Assembly: GCF_003335505.1 (NCBI RefSeq)
Contig: NZ_QPEX01000046.1
Coordinates: 1-64,000, forward strand
Direction: 5' to 3'
DNA length: 64,000 nucleotides
Source of the DNA: Bremerella cremea
GTDB lineage: Bacteria > Planctomycetota > Planctomycetia > Pirellulales > Pirellulaceae
Positions 9,101-15,955 of the stretch are shown here, one piece after another (the first letter of the stretch is position 1; the number at the start of each line of letters is the position of its first letter). A program made the position numbers and the translations under genes. The notes below the pieces were generated by a model. That model ran no database searches. It worked only from the letters and a program-made list of their open reading frames with translations, and was not told the DNA's origin.

Positions 9101-9958
9101 CGCCCAAGGAGCCAAAATATGGCAAGAGGCGGTAATACCAACCAGGCCAGCCACCACACCATTCATGGTTTGCGCTACATCGGGTCGGCGATGAATTCCC
9201 CACGAGCAAAACAAACCAGTGAGCCCACCAAACGCTGCGGCCAAGTTGGTGTTAAGCAAGATCAACGGTACTTGGTTATTCATTGCCAGCGTGCTTCCGC
9301 CGTTGAATCCAAACCAGCCAAACCACATCAATAAGACGCCGAAGGTTGCCAGGGTTAGGTTGTGGCCATGAATCCCGCCTCGCTCTTTATCGAAGCGGCC
9401 CAAACGCGGCCCTAAGACCAATACGGCCGCTAAGGCGACCCAGCCGCCAACCGAATGCACCACGGTTGAGCCAGCCAAGTCGATAAAACCCTCTTTGGCT
9501 AACCAACCGGTGGCTACACCTTCGGCCGAGCCTCCCCAAGCCCAATGGCCAAACAGCGGGTAAACAAGGCCGGAGACAAACAACGCAATGATGACATAGC
9601 CACGAAAACGAATTCGTTCTGCCACCGCTCCCGAGATGATGGTGGTTGCGGTCCCGCAAAAGACCATCTGAAAGATAAAGAACGCCAGCAACCACGGATC
9701 GGTGTCTTCACCGAGAAAGTATCCCGTTGTGCCAAACCAACCGTGATAGCTCGCCCCGAACATGAGCGCAAAGCCAAACGCCCAATACACAGCCGACGAA
9801 ATACAAAAGTCGACCAGGTTCTTCAGAGCAACATTGAAGCTGTTCTTTGCTCGTACGAGTCCACTTTCCAGCAGACAAAAACCGCCCTGCATCACCATAA
9901 CCAGGGCAGCGCAGATGAGTATCCAAGCAATATCAAGTTGGGGCAGGGCGGAGGACAT
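6125..9958 (-). CDS. Ammonium transporter-like sensor fused to hybrid histidine kinase (Amt-PAS-HK-REC-REC-HPt)
   Basis: A 1277-residue membrane phosphorelay protein. Residues 1 to about 390 form an Amt/Mep/Rh channel domain and keep both twin histidines, H168 in STVVHSVGG and H320 in FPAHACAG. A linker follows (about 390-460, ending EVGQIAAEYNRV), then PAS (about 460-575), HisKA (H602 in MSHEIRTPLNG), HATPase (N719 in NLFSNAVKF, DTGIGI, GGTGLGL), REC1 (D895), REC2 (D1039) and a C-terminal HPt (H1212 in AHSLKGMAA). The ATG at 9958 places the Amt domain at the N-terminus; an in-frame ATG at 10015 would add 19 residues. Ks-Amt5 of Kuenenia is a characterised Amt-kinase ammonium sensor. The likely role is ammonium sensing with output through the adjacent HD-GYP regulator. 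Whether the Amt domain transports is unknown. Confidence 0.93.
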   Translation of the reverse strand: MSSALPQLDIAWILICAALVMVMQGGFCLLESGLVRAKNSFNVALKNLVDFCISSAVYWAFGFALMFGASYHGWFGTTGYFLGEDTDPWLLAFFIFQMVFCGTATTIISGAVAERIRFRGYVIIALFVSGLVYPLFGHWAWGGSAEGVATGWLAKEGFIDLAGSTVVHSVGGWVALAAVLVLGPRLGRFDKERGGIHGHNLTLATFGVLLMWFGWFGFNGGSTLAMNNQVPLILLNTNLAAAFGGLTGLFCSWGIHRRPDVAQTMNGVVAGLVGITASCHILAPWAAVVIGCGAGLICCLVTELLPRLKIDDVIGAFPAHACAGVFGTLALAFLADTRHFGEGVTHWGQFLVQLKGVTACCLVAFGGGFSFIYLVNKVLPFRTIAEHELTGLNISEHGASTDLMDLLSNMAQHREQGDFSQAVRIEPHTEVGQIAAEYNRVLTRVRSEMEQRNAAEHRFRGIFENAVEGIYQTTAEGQFMTANPALARMLGFDSLASLAESIADVATQVYVEPNRRREFVEIINEHGLVVGFESEIRRANGETMWVSENASARRDSDGNLLYYEGTVEDITERRKARRYQEEKNAADAANRAKSDFLASMSHEIRTPLNGIIGFLDLLANTHLDHNQQRFVDLAKSSAGTLLHLINDILDLSKIEAGGIEFEASEFVLHDLAESVPELFAPQGRERGLELNCCIRPDVPNTVVGDPERIRQVLVNLFSNAVKFTEHGGVNLQISVDQHDADGNNKQDYTIRFAVEDTGIGIPKSRIERLFKAFSQVDASTTRKYGGTGLGLAICKQLVELMGGEIGVESEAGKGSTFWFTIPLQGVERSLCDIIPNVAGLRVLAVDDNHMNLQVLKEQLQLWGVEVTTASSGERALAVLGEAQDRATPFDLAILDHIMPEMDGLTLASRISHDGKLEKTKLLMLTSYDRNISQDELKQLDMQCLTKPIRQSRLLDLLVTISGGRRPQNVTPRQNEKHEATTNDRRHVGAKILVVDDNEINRIVANEILSAEGFEVVLAENGREAVEQVTQNQIDLVLMDCEMPEMDGFEATRKIRGLTGTSMPQLQGLPIVALTAQAVKGDLERCLAAGMDGYVMKPVNRMELISVILTQLDESRPTRQHSQQIAAHTADESPASEAVSTAAAETFEQTATMDEADVTDQIALADLEERCGGDNALIQRVLGKFVVKARTEIDRLQLNVDSGAVTEIVQVAHSLKGMAANVGAQAVSQVAGTIELAGRQKQTQGYQSMLHELNQKFELCEQAVNQLLERSFVEEAST

Positions 9959-10479
9959 GGCAATAATTTTCCCAGATGCGAAGCAGATGCTTACCACGAC
10001 CGCTCGTTCCGCCAAGACCGAGCAGTAAGCTCAAGTTAGGCTATTGTGAGTCCACCCAATGTGGCCCAACCAGCAATCAGAAAAACGTAGGTTGCAAATA
10101 ATCTTTACTATCCGGCACCCTAAAACTCGCTGGACAATGTTTGCTCAACTGGTAGACCAGTACATCGAACTGTAGCGATTGCATCAGATATTCAAGATTC
10201 GTCGAAGAATGCCCCACAAACTCCATGGGCAATACCGCAATATCGAATAAGAAGTGCACTCACCGAGTACGTTAAATGCGCAAAACCGTATACACCAAGC
10301 AGGCGAATCTCTCGCGGTATTAAGATGATGCCGTTCGCAACCAATCGCCCGAAGGCAACCAACGGAAGTTTGCAATACGCGTGTAGCAAACCTAATCAAG
10401 ACAAGCTGGTGTGCGCCAACATCGATCGTCGTGCGCAGCATAAATCGTCAGAAAACTCTACAGATGGGCCGAGCGTTTA
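9959..10479. other. Intergenic region upstream of the Amt sensor gene
   Basis: About 520 bases hold the promoter side of the Amt-kinase gene and the 3' flank of the metallopeptidase gene. Short open frames exist, but none has a recognisable product, good start context or biased composition. No tRNA or clear terminator was seen. A gene remnant cannot be excluded. Confidence 0.4.
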
Positions 10480-11196
10480 CTAAGCCGAAACGGGAATCAA
10501 CTTTGGTCGCGGAATCTTCACGCCATAGACTCCGCCACTGTTGGCGTATAGCTTACTGAAATCGACTTCCAGAAACTGAAAAAGCTGCGGAGAAGGCTTT
10601 TTCATCAGATACTTAGCCGACAGAACCGCCATGTGCTCGTCGTACTCTTTCTGCGAGGAAGAGTGGGCGTAGCAGCGGCCTGGGTGACGACGGATATCTC
10701 CATCAAAATTCGGACTTATGTGCCATAGCTCGTGGAAGATGGTGATCATCTTCTCTGAGAAGTCCATGTTCTGAAATCGGGGTAAATAGAAGCTCAGTAT
10801 GTAGAGCATCTCCCGACCATGCTCGTCGAACAACGTTTGCACACCATATTTACGACCGCGTCGTGTGGTATGCCGCGCTCCTTGCTCGAACCGCATCGGA
10901 GTGAGCGTAGCAAAAATCCCGTGACTAGAATCAACCCTAGCCTGAACCATGGCCACAGCGACACGGCTCATATCGATATGGGATAGCTCAGGCATTCGCC
11001 CAACCATATCATTCACTAGCAACCGCATGGCATAGGTAAAATCAAAACCACGGCGACCAACGGACTGTTGCAAACGAACCCGCCCAAGCGAAGACTTCAC
11101 AGCCACACGCCCAGGCTTTCTCGCCGCTGCCTTTGCGGAAACCGTCGACTTCTTTCGCTTCGGGCTTGACGATCGCTTCACTGACAACCCATCCAT
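10480..11196 (-). CDS. Putative zinc metallopeptidase (HELWH)
   Basis: A 238-residue protein with a very basic N-terminus (about residues 1-45, rich in Lys, Arg and Ser), then a compact domain. It contains a zincin motif HELWH (H155, E156, H159) followed by IRRHPGRCYAH, which may supply the third metal ligand. It resembles small proteins annotated as putative phage-type metallopeptidases; substrate and activity are unknown. The ATG at 11196 lies directly after the T-run of the rplQ terminator. An upstream TTG at 11220 would put the start inside the terminator stem and is rejected. No Shine-Dalgarno is visible, so translation may be weak or depend on readthrough. Confidence 0.7.
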   Translation of the reverse strand: MDGLSVKRSSSPKRKKSTVSAKAAARKPGRVAVKSSLGRVRLQQSVGRRGFDFTYAMRLLVNDMVGRMPELSHIDMSRVAVAMVQARVDSSHGIFATLTPMRFEQGARHTTRRGRKYGVQTLFDEHGREMLYILSFYLPRFQNMDFSEKMITIFHELWHISPNFDGDIRRHPGRCYAHSSSQKEYDEHMAVLSAKYLMKKPSPQLFQFLEVDFSKLYANSGGVYGVKIPRPKLIPVSA

Positions 11197-11232
11197 AAAA
11201 AAACCGCTATACCTTGCCAAGTATAGCGGTTT
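11197..11232 (-). terminator. Terminator of the ribosomal protein cluster
   Basis: On the minus strand the stem AAACCGCTATACTT / AAGGTATAGCGGTTT with a short GGC-type loop is followed by seven T. It lies 33 bases behind the rplQ stop and closes the long cluster. The next ATG on the same strand abuts the T-run. Confidence 0.9.
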
Positions 11233-11264
11233 CGTTTGTTCGCGGCGACGTGAATTGAAGCGGA

Positions 11265-12014
11265 TTAACCTTCCTGCTTCTTTTCCTCGGTAGCTTCTTC
11301 AGCCGGAGATTCTTCCGTCTGGTTTTCAGCCACTTCACCTTCCGGTGCAGCTGCCTCTTCGGCTGGAGCCGCAGGTGCAGGTGACGCTTCTTCGTCACTA
11401 TCGAACGCAGGACGTTCGGCTTCGGTCTTCACGCGATCTCGTTCGTTACCTACGAATTCGAGAATGGCCTGCATCCCAGCATCACCCAAACGTGGCTTGG
11501 CCAGTTTGAGAATGCGAGTATAGCCACCATCACGGTCAACAAAGCGTGGTGCCACTTCGTCGAACAGGATTTCAACGGCACGTTGATTCCCTAACAAAGC
11601 AACAGCGCGACGGCGGGCAGCAAGAGCAGGAGCCATCGCGGCATTCCACTTTTGCCAATCTTCGCTTTCACGCCACTTGCGATATTCATCGGTCGCTGGC
11701 TTGGCAGTCGTTGCGTACTGCTGCGCTTCCTTCAAGTGCGGCAACGCACCCTTAGCGATCGTAATGACCTTCTCAACGTAAGGACGAAGTTCTTTCGCCT
11801 TTTGTACGGTCGTCACGATACGACCTTTGATCTTCGGAGTGTTATGACCGGTCGACGGCGTATCCGAAGGAAGGTAGTCGCTATAGAGGTAATAGCTTTC
11901 GTTGACATCATCAGGACGTTCTGTCAGCAATAAACTGCTAGCCATGTTGCGGAACAGGGCCTTGCGGTGGCTGGACGAGCGTCCGAGTCGTCGACCTTTT
12001 TTGAGGTGTCGCAT
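11265..12014 (-). CDS. rplQ: 50S ribosomal protein L17, enlarged form
   Basis: bL17 of the large ribosomal subunit, near the peptide exit tunnel. Conserved blocks are MRHLKKGRRLGRSSSHRKA, FRNMASSL, KAKELRPYVEKVITIAK and PRFVDRDGGYTRILKL. At 249 residues it is about twice the usual length. Extra segments lie at about 31-64 (Tyr/Asp/Ser-rich) and 90-132 (KWRESEDWQKW region), and an acidic Glu/Ala-rich tail follows residue 190. It is the last gene of the cluster, behind rpoA, as in the alpha operon of many bacteria, and a terminator follows. Identity is certain; the role of the insertions is unknown. Confidence 0.97.
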   Translation of the reverse strand: MRHLKKGRRLGRSSSHRKALFRNMASSLLLTERPDDVNESYYLYSDYLPSDTPSTGHNTPKIKGRIVTTVQKAKELRPYVEKVITIAKGALPHLKEAQQYATTAKPATDEYRKWRESEDWQKWNAAMAPALAARRRAVALLGNQRAVEILFDEVAPRFVDRDGGYTRILKLAKPRLGDAGMQAILEFVGNERDRVKTEAERPAFDSDEEASPAPAAPAEEAAAPEGEVAENQTEESPAEEATEEKKQEG

Positions 12015-12079
12015 GGTACTTATTCGTGCTTAACGAGTGCCAAACTTGGCAAGTGTCTTTTGGGGAATCCTGGAACGGT

Positions 12080-13075
12080 TTAGTGCATCGGGCTGGCGGC
12101 CGGAGGCACTCGCATACCGAGATGCAAGCCGTATTCCTTCAGCTTCTCGCGAACTTCAGTCAGAGTCGTTTCACCGAAGTTACGGACTTCCATTAATTGA
12201 TCTTCGGTACGGCGAACCAAGTCGCGAACCGTGTGGATGTTTTCCGATTCGAGACAGTTACCGGCTCGAACGGAAAGATGCAATTCGGCGAGGCTCATAT
12301 TCAGCTTCGCTTCCATCACCGGGTCCAACCCGCTAGGAGTTGAACGACTCGGCATGTTGATGGTGGCGCCCAATTCGTTGTATTGAACGAATGGATTGAG
12401 ATGCTTCCGCAAGATCTTGGCGGCTTCCACCAAGGCCATTTCCGGATGAGCCGAACCATCAGTCCAAATCTCAAGGATCAAGCGATCATAGTTCGTCTTC
12501 TGACCAACACGCGTTTCTTCCACGGTGTAACGAACACGTGTTACCGGGCTGAACACTGCGTCAACCGGGATAATACCGATTTCGTGTTCCGCCGAACTGT
12601 GTTCGGTCGAAGGAACATAGCTACGGCCCGACTCGACGACCATTTCCATCATGAATGGAATTTCGCCGGTGACGGTGCAGATGTGCAAATCTTTGTTGAT
12701 GATTTCGACATCAGGATCGCATTGGATGTCGGCACCGGTGATCTCGCAGGGACCCTGCTTTTCGATCGTGATGACCTTAGTCATCTCCGAATGCTTCTTC
12801 ACAACCACCGACTTGATGTTCAGGACGATGTCGGTCATGTCTTCGACAACGCCTGGGATGCTTGTAAATTCGTGCTGAGCGCCACGGACTTTAATTTGCG
12901 TAACGGCTGCGCCCTCGAGGCTCGAGAGCAAGATCCGACGCAAGCTATTTCCGATCGTAGCACCAAAACCGCGTTCAAACGGTTCAGCGATGAACTTGCC
13001 GTAATTGGAGGAGAGGGTCTCGGTTTCGCAAGTGACCGCACTCGGCAATTCCAGCCCACGCCATCGAATATGCAT
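12080..13075 (-). CDS. rpoA: DNA-directed RNA polymerase subunit alpha
   Basis: 331-residue RNA polymerase alpha subunit. The N-terminal dimerisation domain (about 1-235) includes PFERGFGATIGNSLRRILLSS, the classic assembly region. The C-terminal domain (about 255-320) has the helix-hairpin-helix type stretch NFGETTLTEVREKLKEYG, which contacts upstream promoter DNA and activators. Length is normal. It sits between rpsK and rplQ. The S4 gene (rpsD), usually found between rpsK and rpoA, is not here. Confidence 0.98.
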   Translation of the reverse strand: MHIRWRGLELPSAVTCETETLSSNYGKFIAEPFERGFGATIGNSLRRILLSSLEGAAVTQIKVRGAQHEFTSIPGVVEDMTDIVLNIKSVVVKKHSEMTKVITIEKQGPCEITGADIQCDPDVEIINKDLHICTVTGEIPFMMEMVVESGRSYVPSTEHSSAEHEIGIIPVDAVFSPVTRVRYTVEETRVGQKTNYDRLILEIWTDGSAHPEMALVEAAKILRKHLNPFVQYNELGATINMPSRSTPSGLDPVMEAKLNMSLAELHLSVRAGNCLESENIHTVRDLVRRTEDQLMEVRNFGETTLTEVREKLKEYGLHLGMRVPPAASPMH

Positions 13076-13159
13076 AGTTCGCTCCGTTATGTTCCGTGCT
13101 GCTATGAGTGTGTCTTGGGATTCGGCTAAGCCGTATCTACCTTCGAGGATATCGCGATC

Positions 13160-13540
13160 TTAGACGCGACGCTTCTTCGGAGGACGGCAACCGTTGTGCG
13201 GGATTGGGGTACAATCTTCGATTGACTTGACCGTCAAACCGGCAGAAGCCAATGCCGTGATTGCACTTTCGCGACCACTGCCAGGTCCGTTCACTCGGAC
13301 GTCAACTTCCCGCAGACCGAACTTCAATGCCTTTTCAGCAGCTTGCTGAGCGGCACACTGCCCGGCGAACGGAGTGCTTTTGCGGCTTCCCTTGAAGCCG
13401 CAAGTTCCGGAGCTCGCCCAGCACAGCGTATCACCCTTGCTATCGGTGATGGTCACCTGGGTGTTGTTGAAGGTTGCCTTAATATGAACAACCCCTTGCT
13501 GAACGTTACGTCGCGTCTTTCGCTTTACGACCTTAGCCAC
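13160..13540 (-). CDS. rpsK: 30S ribosomal protein S11
   Basis: 126-residue uS11 of the small-subunit platform. The typical central motif GFKGSRKSTPFAGQ and the end HNGCRPPKKRRV are present. Length is normal. It lies between rpsM and rpoA, with gaps of about 100 and 84 bases. Confidence 0.98.
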   Translation of the reverse strand: MAKVVKRKTRRNVQQGVVHIKATFNNTQVTITDSKGDTLCWASSGTCGFKGSRKSTPFAGQCAAQQAAEKALKFGLREVDVRVNGPGSGRESAITALASAGLTVKSIEDCTPIPHNGCRPPKKRRV

Positions 13541-13647
13541 TTAACTATCTCCCACCACGACGGGTGCAGCATTTCGCGGAATGATTTTGATGTGCTTATA
13601 TTGCTAAGTGCGAAACCAAATGCTAATTAGTTTCGCACTACTAAGGA

Positions 13648-14031
13648 TTAACGGAGATCCTTCACGCCCTTCTTACCGGCGACGGTCTTCTTCGGTCCCT
13701 TACGGGTACGAGCATTGGTACGAGTCCGTTGACCACGAACCGGAAGACCACGTCGATGACGAAGACCGCGGTAGCAGGTGATGCGATTGAGACGCTGAAT
13801 GTTCTGCGAAAGTTGGCGGCGAAGAGGACCTTCAACCGTGTATTCACTTTCCAGCAGACCAGCCAAGCGGCTCAATTCATCTTCATGAATTTCGGAAGCA
13901 GGCCGATCTTGATCGATACCTACCTTCACGCAAAGTTCGCGTGCAACAGCCGGACCGACGCCATACAAGTACGTCAGGCTAATCCAGGTTTTTTTATCGT
14001 TGGGAATGTCCACACCGAGCAAACGTGGCAT
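13648..14031 (-). CDS. rpsM: 30S ribosomal protein S13
   Basis: 127-residue uS13 of the small-subunit head. The N-terminal block MPRLLGVDIPNDKK, the CYRGLRHRRGLPVRGQRT motif and a basic tail (TRKGPKKTVAGKKG) that reaches the decoding region are typical. Length is normal. It follows rpmJ on the same strand. Confidence 0.98.
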   Translation of the reverse strand: MPRLLGVDIPNDKKTWISLTYLYGVGPAVARELCVKVGIDQDRPASEIHEDELSRLAGLLESEYTVEGPLRRQLSQNIQRLNRITCYRGLRHRRGLPVRGQRTRTNARTRKGPKKTVAGKKGVKDLR

Positions 14032-14191
14032 GGTGATCTCCTGTGGCGACCCATCGGGGCCAAATATCGAAAATGTATTATGCTAGGGATTGCGAACAGA
14101 AAGCTGATGTTTCGTCAGCCCGAACCGGGCGACCTCAAAGATTTGAAGAAACACCGTGGCATGGGAGAAACAATTGCCGGCCGTCCACCAT

Positions 14192-14305
14192 TTAACCTTG
14201 GCGTTGCTTATGGCGTGCGTTTTCGCAAATGACGTATACTCGACCGCGACGGCGGACGACTTTGCATTTGTCGCAAATACGCTTAACGCTGGCTCTTACC
14301 TTCAT
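14192..14305 (-). CDS. rpmJ: 50S ribosomal protein L36
   Basis: 37-residue bL36, too short for most ORF cut-offs and found by reading the map-rpsM gap. Translation begins MKVRASVKRICDKCKVV and ends ENARHKQRQG, with the zinc ligands C11 and C14 (CDKC), a later Cys at position 27 and His32. This is the zinc-binding form. It lies between map and rpsM, the standard place. The infA gene that often precedes it does not fit in the 169-base gap to map. Confidence 0.97.
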   Translation of the reverse strand: MKVRASVKRICDKCKVVRRRGRVYVICENARHKQRQG

Positions 14306-14474
14306 GACTCTCTACTTCCAAACCTTGGGCGTTGGGGAAGCGGGACAGTATACCCGACTTCCTTAAATAGTGACAAGGGGCGAGAATGGGAAAATCTTTC
14401 GATTTCACGCCCAAATCACGCCATTCCTCTTGACCAACCGGTTTCCGCTGTCCATTTTTGCTTCGGTCGACGAC

Positions 14475-15251
14475 CTACGAAGGGTCTTCGCCGGTCAAAA
14501 TTCGCACTCCGCTGCTGGTCAAAGCCAACGTGTGCTCGAAATGGGCAGTCAAGCTCTTATCTTTGGTCGATAGGGTCCATCCGTCGGAATGGAGATACAA
14601 ATCTTGTCGCCCTACGGCCACCATTGGCTCAACCGCCAATACCAGCCCGGGACGAAGATCGAAATCTCCGTTCTTCCTAAATTCTCGCGAATCGTAATTG
14701 GGAACCTGAGGGTCCTCGTGCATCGTTTTCCCAATTCCGTGCCCTACGAGCGTCGTAATCACGGAAAAACCTGCCGATTCGACCTCGTGCTGCATTTCTT
14801 TAGCAACCTGGCTCCACCGTTTTTTCACCGGTAGAAGCTCAATCGCGATCTGCAGGGCACGCTCCGTTATCTCTAACAGCTTGGCGGCTTCGTCACTAAT
14901 TGTCCCGACGGCATAAGTCCAAGCCGAATCGCCGCACCAGCCGCCGATCTTCGCGCCAGTATCGACACTGACCACGTCCCCTTCCTTCAGCACGCGATCG
15001 CCAGGTATTCCATGTACGACTTCATCGTTCACCGAGATACAGGTCGCCGCCGGGAAAGGGACCTTCCCTGGGACCCCTTTAAACAACGGAATCGCTTCCG
15101 CGTCGGCAAACAAATCATCTACCGCTTTATCAAGTTCCCCAGTGGTAATACCTGGTCGGATGAGCGCGGCAACCGTTCGATGCGCCTGGCGAACAAGCTG
15201 GCCAGCGACTTGCATCTTCTCGATCTCGCGCTGCGAGCGAAGCGTGATCAT
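14475..15251 (-). CDS. map: Methionine aminopeptidase, type I
   Basis: 258-residue enzyme that removes the initiator methionine from nascent proteins. Metal ligands are visible: two Asp in VSVDTGAKIGGWCGDSAW, His in GHGIGKTMHEDPQ, Glu in VLAVEPMV and Glu in AHFEHTLALT. There is no N-terminal zinc finger or insert, so it is the type I bacterial form. Its start overlaps the adk stop by four bases (ATGA), which indicates translational coupling with adk. Confidence 0.97.
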   Translation of the reverse strand: MITLRSQREIEKMQVAGQLVRQAHRTVAALIRPGITTGELDKAVDDLFADAEAIPLFKGVPGKVPFPAATCISVNDEVVHGIPGDRVLKEGDVVSVDTGAKIGGWCGDSAWTYAVGTISDEAAKLLEITERALQIAIELLPVKKRWSQVAKEMQHEVESAGFSVITTLVGHGIGKTMHEDPQVPNYDSREFRKNGDFDLRPGLVLAVEPMVAVGRQDLYLHSDGWTLSTKDKSLTAHFEHTLALTSSGVRILTGEDPS

Positions 15252-15832
15252 GCCTTCTTGTCTTGTTGAACCTTCTTGAGAACCGCGAGAATCCGCTCAA
15301 ATACCTCGTCGACGGTGCCTAACCCGTCGATCCGATGAAGCACTTGCTGGTCGTGGTAATACTTAATCAGTGGCGAAGTCATGTCATCATAAACTTCCAT
15401 CCGCTTGCGGATCGTCTCATCGTTATCGTCGCCGCGATCTTCCTTCTTGGCACGGTCCATCAAACGACGAAACAGCTCGTCCTCGTCCACCGTGAGGTTC
15501 AAGACGGCATCAATGGCTTCATCATCCACAGCCAAAGCTAAGTCAAGCGAAGCGGCCTGGGGGAGCGTGCGAGGAAACCCATCCAGCAAATAACCATTGC
15601 GGCAATCGGGCTGGGCCAAACGTTGACGCACCAATTGAACCACAATCTCGTCTGCGGCGAGGCGCCCGCCTTCCATCTGGGCAGCAACTTTCAGCCCTAG
15701 ATCTGTCTTCTGGCGAATCGCTTCGCGAAGCATCTCGCCGGTTGAAATGTGCGGAATGTAAAGCGAATCGACTAGCTTATGGGACTGTGTCCCTTTTCCG
15801 ACACCAGGAGGTCCAAGAAAGATAATCCGCAT
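15248..15832 (-). CDS. adk: Adenylate kinase, short form
   Basis: 194-residue nucleotide kinase (ATP + AMP to 2 ADP). The P-loop GPPGVGKGTQ is at residues 7-16, DGFPRT is the AMP/core motif, and RRLMDRAKKEDRGDDN marks a short LID. The zinc-finger LID insertion of longer forms is missing, which matches the length. It is coupled to map by the ATGA overlap and separated from secY by a hairpin with a T-rich flank. Confidence 0.97.
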   Translation of the reverse strand: MRIIFLGPPGVGKGTQSHKLVDSLYIPHISTGEMLREAIRQKTDLGLKVAAQMEGGRLAADEIVVQLVRQRLAQPDCRNGYLLDGFPRTLPQAASLDLALAVDDEAIDAVLNLTVDEDELFRRLMDRAKKEDRGDDNDETIRKRMEVYDDMTSPLIKYYHDQQVLHRIDGLGTVDEVFERILAVLKKVQQDKKA

Positions 15833-15892
15833 AACACAACCGCAGCCTTGGCAGGGCTTCAGTAATCTAGGGAGATCACGTCAGCCGAAGTC

Positions 15893-15934
15893 AAAAAATC
15901 GAAATCACCTTCCAGTGGGTTGCGGAAGGTGAAA
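15893..15934 (-). terminator. Hairpin with T-rich tail between secY and adk
   Basis: On the minus strand TCACCTTCC / GGAAGGTGA encloses a ten-base loop and is followed by TTTCGATTTTTT. It looks like an intrinsic terminator or attenuator that reduces readthrough from the ribosomal genes into adk-map. Confidence 0.65.
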
Positions 15935-15955
15935 CGCGCCGCCGGAGCGATTGGG

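Noticed and set aside
10077..10259. 60-codon leftward frame in the gap upstream of the Amt sensor gene
   Set aside because: No start context, no recognisable product and neighbouring frames are equally open.
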